Of a stretch of 26,494 bases of DNA, positions 23,686 to 26,494 are shown one piece after another. Numbering within the stretch: position 1 is the stretch's first letter; each line of letters starts with the position of its first letter. This DNA is from DYRB01 sp041307765. GTDB lineage: Bacteria > Pseudomonadota > Gammaproteobacteria > Chromatiales > Chromatiaceae. A model generated the notes under the pieces. It worked only from the letters and a program-made list of their open reading frames with translations. It made no database searches and was not told the origin of the DNA. The translations under genes and the position numbers were made by a program. The stretch lies in assembly GCA_041307765.1 (NCBI GenBank), contig JBFZCW010000064.1, forward strand, positions 1 to 26,494, in the 5' to 3' direction.

Positions 23686-24267
23686 CTAGTGGGCAACGAG
23701 CCCGGCGAAGCCCATGAAGGCCAGCGACATGAGCCCCGCGGTCACCAGCGCGATGGCACTGCCCTGGAACGGTTCGGGGACATCGGCCACGGTGACCCGC
23801 TCGCGCACGGCGGCAAACAGAACCAGAACCAAGGAGAACCCAATCGCGGCGCCGAAGCCGTAGACCACGGAGTCCATAAAGCCGCGGTGCTCCTGGAGGT
23901 TCAGGAGGGCGACCCCAAGCACGGCGCAGTTGGTGGTGATGAGCGGCAGGAAGATCCCCAGGAGCTGGTAGAGAACAGGGCTGGTCTTGTGCATCACCGT
24001 CTCGGTGAACTGGACCACGGATGCGATGACAAGGATGAACGCGATGGTGCGCAGGTAGTCGATGCCCAAGGGTACCAGCATGAATTCGTTGACCAGCCAG
24101 GCGCACGCAGACGACAGCGTCATGACAAAGGTGGTGGCGAGCCCCATGCCGAAGGCGGTCTCAAGCTTCTTGGAGACCCCCATGAACGGACAGAGCCCGA
24201 GGAACTTCACCAGCACGAAGTTGTTGACCAGCACGGTGCCGATCAGGATGAGGGCGTACTCTGTCAT
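23686..24267 (-). CDS. rnfA: Rnf electron-transport complex subunit RnfA
   Basis: A 193-aa membrane subunit with six predicted helices, first gene of the rnf operon. ATG 24265-24267 gives MTEYALILIGTVLVNNFVLV, then KFLGLCPFMGVSKKLETAFG, nearly invariant in RnfA/RsxA/NqrE. The cysteines in LGLCPF and TTNCAVLG hold the [2Fe-2S] cluster shared with RnfE. The C-terminus ends MGFAGLVAH. The open frame extends upstream to 24456, but that part lacks membrane character. Confidence 0.95.
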   Translation of the reverse strand: MTEYALILIGTVLVNNFVLVKFLGLCPFMGVSKKLETAFGMGLATTFVMTLSSACAWLVNEFMLVPLGIDYLRTIAFILVIASVVQFTETVMHKTSPVLYQLLGIFLPLITTNCAVLGVALLNLQEHRGFMDSVVYGFGAAIGFSLVLVLFAAVRERVTVADVPEPFQGSAIALVTAGLMSLAFMGFAGLVAH

Positions 24268-24561
24268 GGATACGGGTGTCCGGGAGTGGGTGCGCGGGGG
24301 CGCCAAGCAAAGGCCGACAAGTCTAAGTGTCTGGTCCGTCCGGTTACAACTGCAGCCAATGCGGAAATGCCAGGCAGCGGCTTGGCGCAGCATTGTACCA
24401 AGCCGCGCGCCGAGGTGGGCCTGACGATCGTCAGTTGCAGGCGGGATCTGACCCATGCAGGCATCGTCAGGTCATGGCGATGAGCCAGACTCCCATCGGC
24501 GTGACCCCCAGCTTGCGGGCGATGGCGGTCCTGCGAGCCGATCACGCCGACCGCCCGCTGC
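24268..24561. other. Intergenic region dusA-rnfA with a 14-bp palindrome
   Basis: This 294-bp stretch lies between the dusA stop and rnfA on the minus strand and should hold the rnf promoter. CTGACGATCGTCAG (24421-24434) is a perfect palindrome, and its right half ATCGTCAG recurs at 24463-24470, 36 bp away, as might suit a dimeric repressor. TTGTAA and TTAGAC on the minus strand (about 24321-24350) are too poor to call a promoter. Open frames here have biased composition and are not believed. Confidence 0.4.
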
Positions 24562-25536
24562 TCATGGTGGCGTCAGGGCCCCAGCGGCGCGCAGGACCTC
24601 GATCCCGGCCCCGGGCAGGTGGGCGCGTTCACTCAGGTGGCGGCGCCAGGCACGAGCCCCGCGGCGCCCCTGGAAGAGCCCGAGCATGTGGCGGGTCATG
24701 ACGTTGAGGGGGATCCCGGCGCTCAAGTTCTGCTCTACATAAGGGATGTAGTCCTCCAGTACCCCGTGGCCGCTCGGGGCCGGGTCCAAGTCGCCGAAGA
24801 TGACCCGGTCGGCCTCTGCGAGGACCCAGGGGTTCTGATAGGCCTCCCGGCCGATCATGACCCCGTCCAGGCGCTCCAGGAGTGCACGGGCCTGGGCGAG
24901 GGTGGTAACGCCGCCGTTGATGGCGATAGGCAGGGCTGGAAAGTCGGCCTTGAGGCGCTCGACGACGTCGTAGCGCAGGGGCGGCACCTCGCGGTTCTCC
25001 CTGGGGCTAAGGCCCTGTAGCCAGGCCTTGCGTGCGTGGACGATGAGGGCGTCGCAGCCCGCCGCCGTCACCGCGGCGACAAAGCCGACGAGGTCTTCGT
25101 AGCTGTCGCGTTGGTCGATCCCAATGCGGGTCTTGACGGTCACCGGCAGGGCCACCGCGGCCTTCATGGCGGCGACGCACTCCGCGACCAGGACGGGCTC
25201 GGCCATGAGGCAGGCCCCAAAGCGTCCGTTCTGGACCCGGTCCGACGGGCAGCCGACGTTGAGGTTGATCTCGTCGTAGCCGCGGTCTTCCGCCATGCGG
25301 GCGCAGGCGGCCAGGTCTGCGGGCGAACTGCCGCCCAGTTGCAGGGCGAGCGGGTGCTCCGCGGGGTCGAAGCCGAGGTGACGCTCTCGGTCGCCGTGGA
25401 TCAGGGCCCCGGTGGTGACCATCTCCGTATAGAGCAGGGTGCGGCGGGTGATGAGCCGCAGGAAGTACCGACAGTGACGGTCGGTCCAGTCCAGCATGGG
25501 GGCGACGGAGAGGCGGCGGTCCAGGGGGGCGGACAT
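24562..25536 (-). CDS. dusA: tRNA-dihydrouridine synthase A
   Basis: A 324-aa FMN enzyme that reduces uridines 20/20a in the tRNA D-loop with NADPH. The start ATG 25534-25536 gives the standard SVAPMLDWTDRHCRYFLRLI. LYTEMVTTGALIHGDRERHL is at 35-54. The active-site cysteine is C96 in INLNVGCPSDRVQNGRFGACL. VKTRIGID, IVHARKAWLQGLSPRENR and INGGVTT bind FMN and substrate, and GVMIGREAYQNPW is conserved. The C-terminal helical domain carries MTRHMLGLFQGRRGARAWRRHL. These together separate DusA from DusB and DusC. The gene follows rne on the same strand after 167 bp. Confidence 0.94.
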   Translation of the reverse strand: MSAPLDRRLSVAPMLDWTDRHCRYFLRLITRRTLLYTEMVTTGALIHGDRERHLGFDPAEHPLALQLGGSSPADLAACARMAEDRGYDEINLNVGCPSDRVQNGRFGACLMAEPVLVAECVAAMKAAVALPVTVKTRIGIDQRDSYEDLVGFVAAVTAAGCDALIVHARKAWLQGLSPRENREVPPLRYDVVERLKADFPALPIAINGGVTTLAQARALLERLDGVMIGREAYQNPWVLAEADRVIFGDLDPAPSGHGVLEDYIPYVEQNLSAGIPLNVMTRHMLGLFQGRRGARAWRRHLSERAHLPGAGIEVLRAAGALTPP

Positions 25537-25623
25537 GGCGCGGTGGTCGTGGTCAGGGCGTAGCGCTTGGGTGGTCCAGACACCCAGGCAGGGAAGCGTA
25601 ACGGGGGAACGGATGCCTTGGCG

Positions 25624-25661
25624 CTCAGCCGTCGGGTCGGGCAGAGCCCCGACGGGCTGAG
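25624..25661 (-). other. Strong stem-loop between rne and dusA
   Basis: CTCAGCCGTCGGG (25624-25636) pairs with CCCGACGGGCTGAG (25648-25661) over 13 bp with one bulged G and an 11-nt loop. It lies 43-80 bp past the rne stop. No T-run follows on the minus strand, so it is a terminator-like or mRNA-end structure rather than a classical terminator. Confidence 0.5.
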
Positions 25662-25703
25662 CAGAGCGCCGCTGCGCCGCCATGTTCAGCGAATTGCCGC
25701 AGA

Positions 25704-26494
25704 TCAGTCGCTGCCCTCTGCCTCGGCCTCTGGCGCCTTAGGCTTGGTTTCGATCTGGGTTAACCTAAGCGGTTCAGCCGCAAGACTGGGCTGTGACCGG
25801 GCGGGCTCGACGGGCTCCGGCGCTTCGGCTGCCCGGCTGACTGCCCCTGCGGGCGCCTGAACCTGTGGCTTCGATGGTCGAGGGGCTGCAGGCTTGGGCA
25901 AGGGCTCCGCTGCGGCTTTGACAGTGTCAGCCGCCGGCTGGACTACTTCGACGGTAGGTCCCACCGCCTCGGCCGGGCGGGGCATGGCCCCTGTTCCAGC
26001 CGCAGCCGTCGGCGCCGGTAAAGGCTCAGGCGCCGGTTTGGTGGCCGGGGCAGGCGAACCCTCGGGCGCGCCGGAGGGCCCAGGGGTCTCGACTCGGGCC
26101 TCAGCAGGCTCGACCGAGGTAGGGGGTGTCTCCCGGTTGCCCTGGTGGGGTCCCTGGTCTGCCCTGTCCGCGGCGGCAGCTTCCCGGTCCGCTTGGTCCG
26201 TCGTCTCGTCGATCCGTGTCGCGGCGCTGCCTTTGCCGGCGTCCTGGGTGCCTGGCGTCTGCGGGCGCCTCTGCCGTCCCGGCGGAGCCGGGGTGTCGCC
26301 GGTCAAGGGCTTGGGTTTGCCCGCATCGTCGGATTCGGCCGGGCCTCCCTCGGGTCCAGTCTCGGAGTTGGCCGCGCTCCGGGCGGCGTTGCGACGGCGG
26401 TTACGGCCGCCACCGCGGCGCCGGCGGCGCGGGCGTGGGGCTTCGCCTGCGACTGGCGTCCCGGTGTCCTGCCCGGTGTTATCGTCTTTGCCCG
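25704..26494 (-). CDS. rne: Ribonuclease E, C-terminal fragment
   Basis: The last 263 codons of a gene entering from the right edge. The visible part is a disordered, Pro/Ala/Glu-rich region with an arginine cluster RPRRRRRGGGRNRRRN near its start and an end with LRLTQIETKPKAPEAEAEGSD-like sequence. Such an Arg-rich RNA-binding stretch followed by a Pro/Ala scaffold and a short VETK-like ending is typical of the degradosome-scaffold half of RNase E in gammaproteobacteria. The catalytic S1/5' sensor/DNase I-like part is outside the window. Low complexity makes the identification weaker than for other genes; RNase G lacks this tail, and other Pro/Ala-rich proteins remain possible. Confidence 0.65.
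   Translation of the reverse strand, partial: GKDDNTGQDTGTPVAGEAPRPRRRRRGGGRNRRRNAARSAANSETGPEGGPAESDDAGKPKPLTGDTPAPPGRQRRPQTPGTQDAGKGSAATRIDETTDQADREAAAADRADQGPHQGNRETPPTSVEPAEARVETPGPSGAPEGSPAPATKPAPEPLPAPTAAAGTGAMPRPAEAVGPTVEVVQPAADTVKAAAEPLPKPAAPRPSKPQVQAPAGAVSRAAEAPEPVEPARSQPSLAAEPLRLTQIETKPKAPEAEAEGSD

Noticed and set aside
21480..24483. Long plus-strand open frames (about 358 and 452 codons) across the rnf operon
   Set aside because: Each is antisense to well-identified RnfC, RnfB and RnfA and has no conserved features.
24474..24742. Possible plus-strand coding sequence starting near 24474
   Set aside because: It soon enters the antisense of dusA, and its composition turns Arg/Gly/Pro-rich with no domain.

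Overview
The window is GC-rich, densely coded DNA of a gammaproteobacterium, most likely a purple sulfur bacterium (Chromatiaceae). Three things point there. The mnmA-hflD, rnfABCDGE, dusA and rne genes are of gammaproteobacterial type. There is an NAD-linked bidirectional [NiFe] hydrogenase operon without hoxE, like the second Hox enzyme described in Thiocapsa. There is also a secreted Gly/Tyr repeat protein that resembles sulfur-globule envelope proteins. The placement is inferred from gene content; no rRNA or tRNA gene is present to confirm it.

Layout. 1-4914, minus strand: the 5' end of aconitase acnA, then hflD, mnmA, an unrecognised 318-aa protein and a polysaccharide flippase with a TTG start. 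5204-6650, plus strand: rimK and a small exported protein. 6738-7376: an Hsp20 gene on the minus strand with its own terminator, a good sigma70-type promoter and a 5' leader that can fold into a ROSE-type RNA thermometer. 7518-12635, plus strand: hoxF-hoxU-hoxY-hoxH-hoxW. It is tightly packed except for a perfect 28-bp palindrome between hoxY and hoxH, and hoxW seems to begin at CTG in a CTGA overlap. 12663-15159: small accessory genes, namely a convergent hypothetical, the glycine-rich repeat protein, an OsmC-family protein and a second exported hypothetical. 15410-17463, minus strand: an SCP2-domain protein and exopolyphosphatase ppx, followed by a possible 41-aa membrane peptide on the plus strand. 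17789-24267, minus strand: rnfA-B-C-D-G-E followed by a YheT-type hydrolase. 24562-26494, minus strand: dusA and the C-terminal end of rne, cut by the window edge.

How the parts fit. Two redox machines dominate. The soluble Hox hydrogenase exchanges electrons between H2 and NAD(H). The Rnf complex couples NADH-ferredoxin electron transfer to an ion gradient. Together they could balance NADH, ferredoxin and H2 in an anaerobic phototroph; this link is inference from co-location. The remainder is housekeeping: tRNA thiolation and dihydrouridylation, S6 glutamylation, RNA decay, polyphosphate turnover and heat shock.

No CRISPR array, insertion sequence, tRNA or rRNA was seen. No gene-free stretch exceeds 300 bases. 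The most interesting signals are the Hsp20 leader RNA, the hoxY/hoxH palindrome, the degenerate NuoE-like domain of HoxF, the repeat protein, and an orphan minus-strand terminator at 14461-14485 that may end a small RNA.
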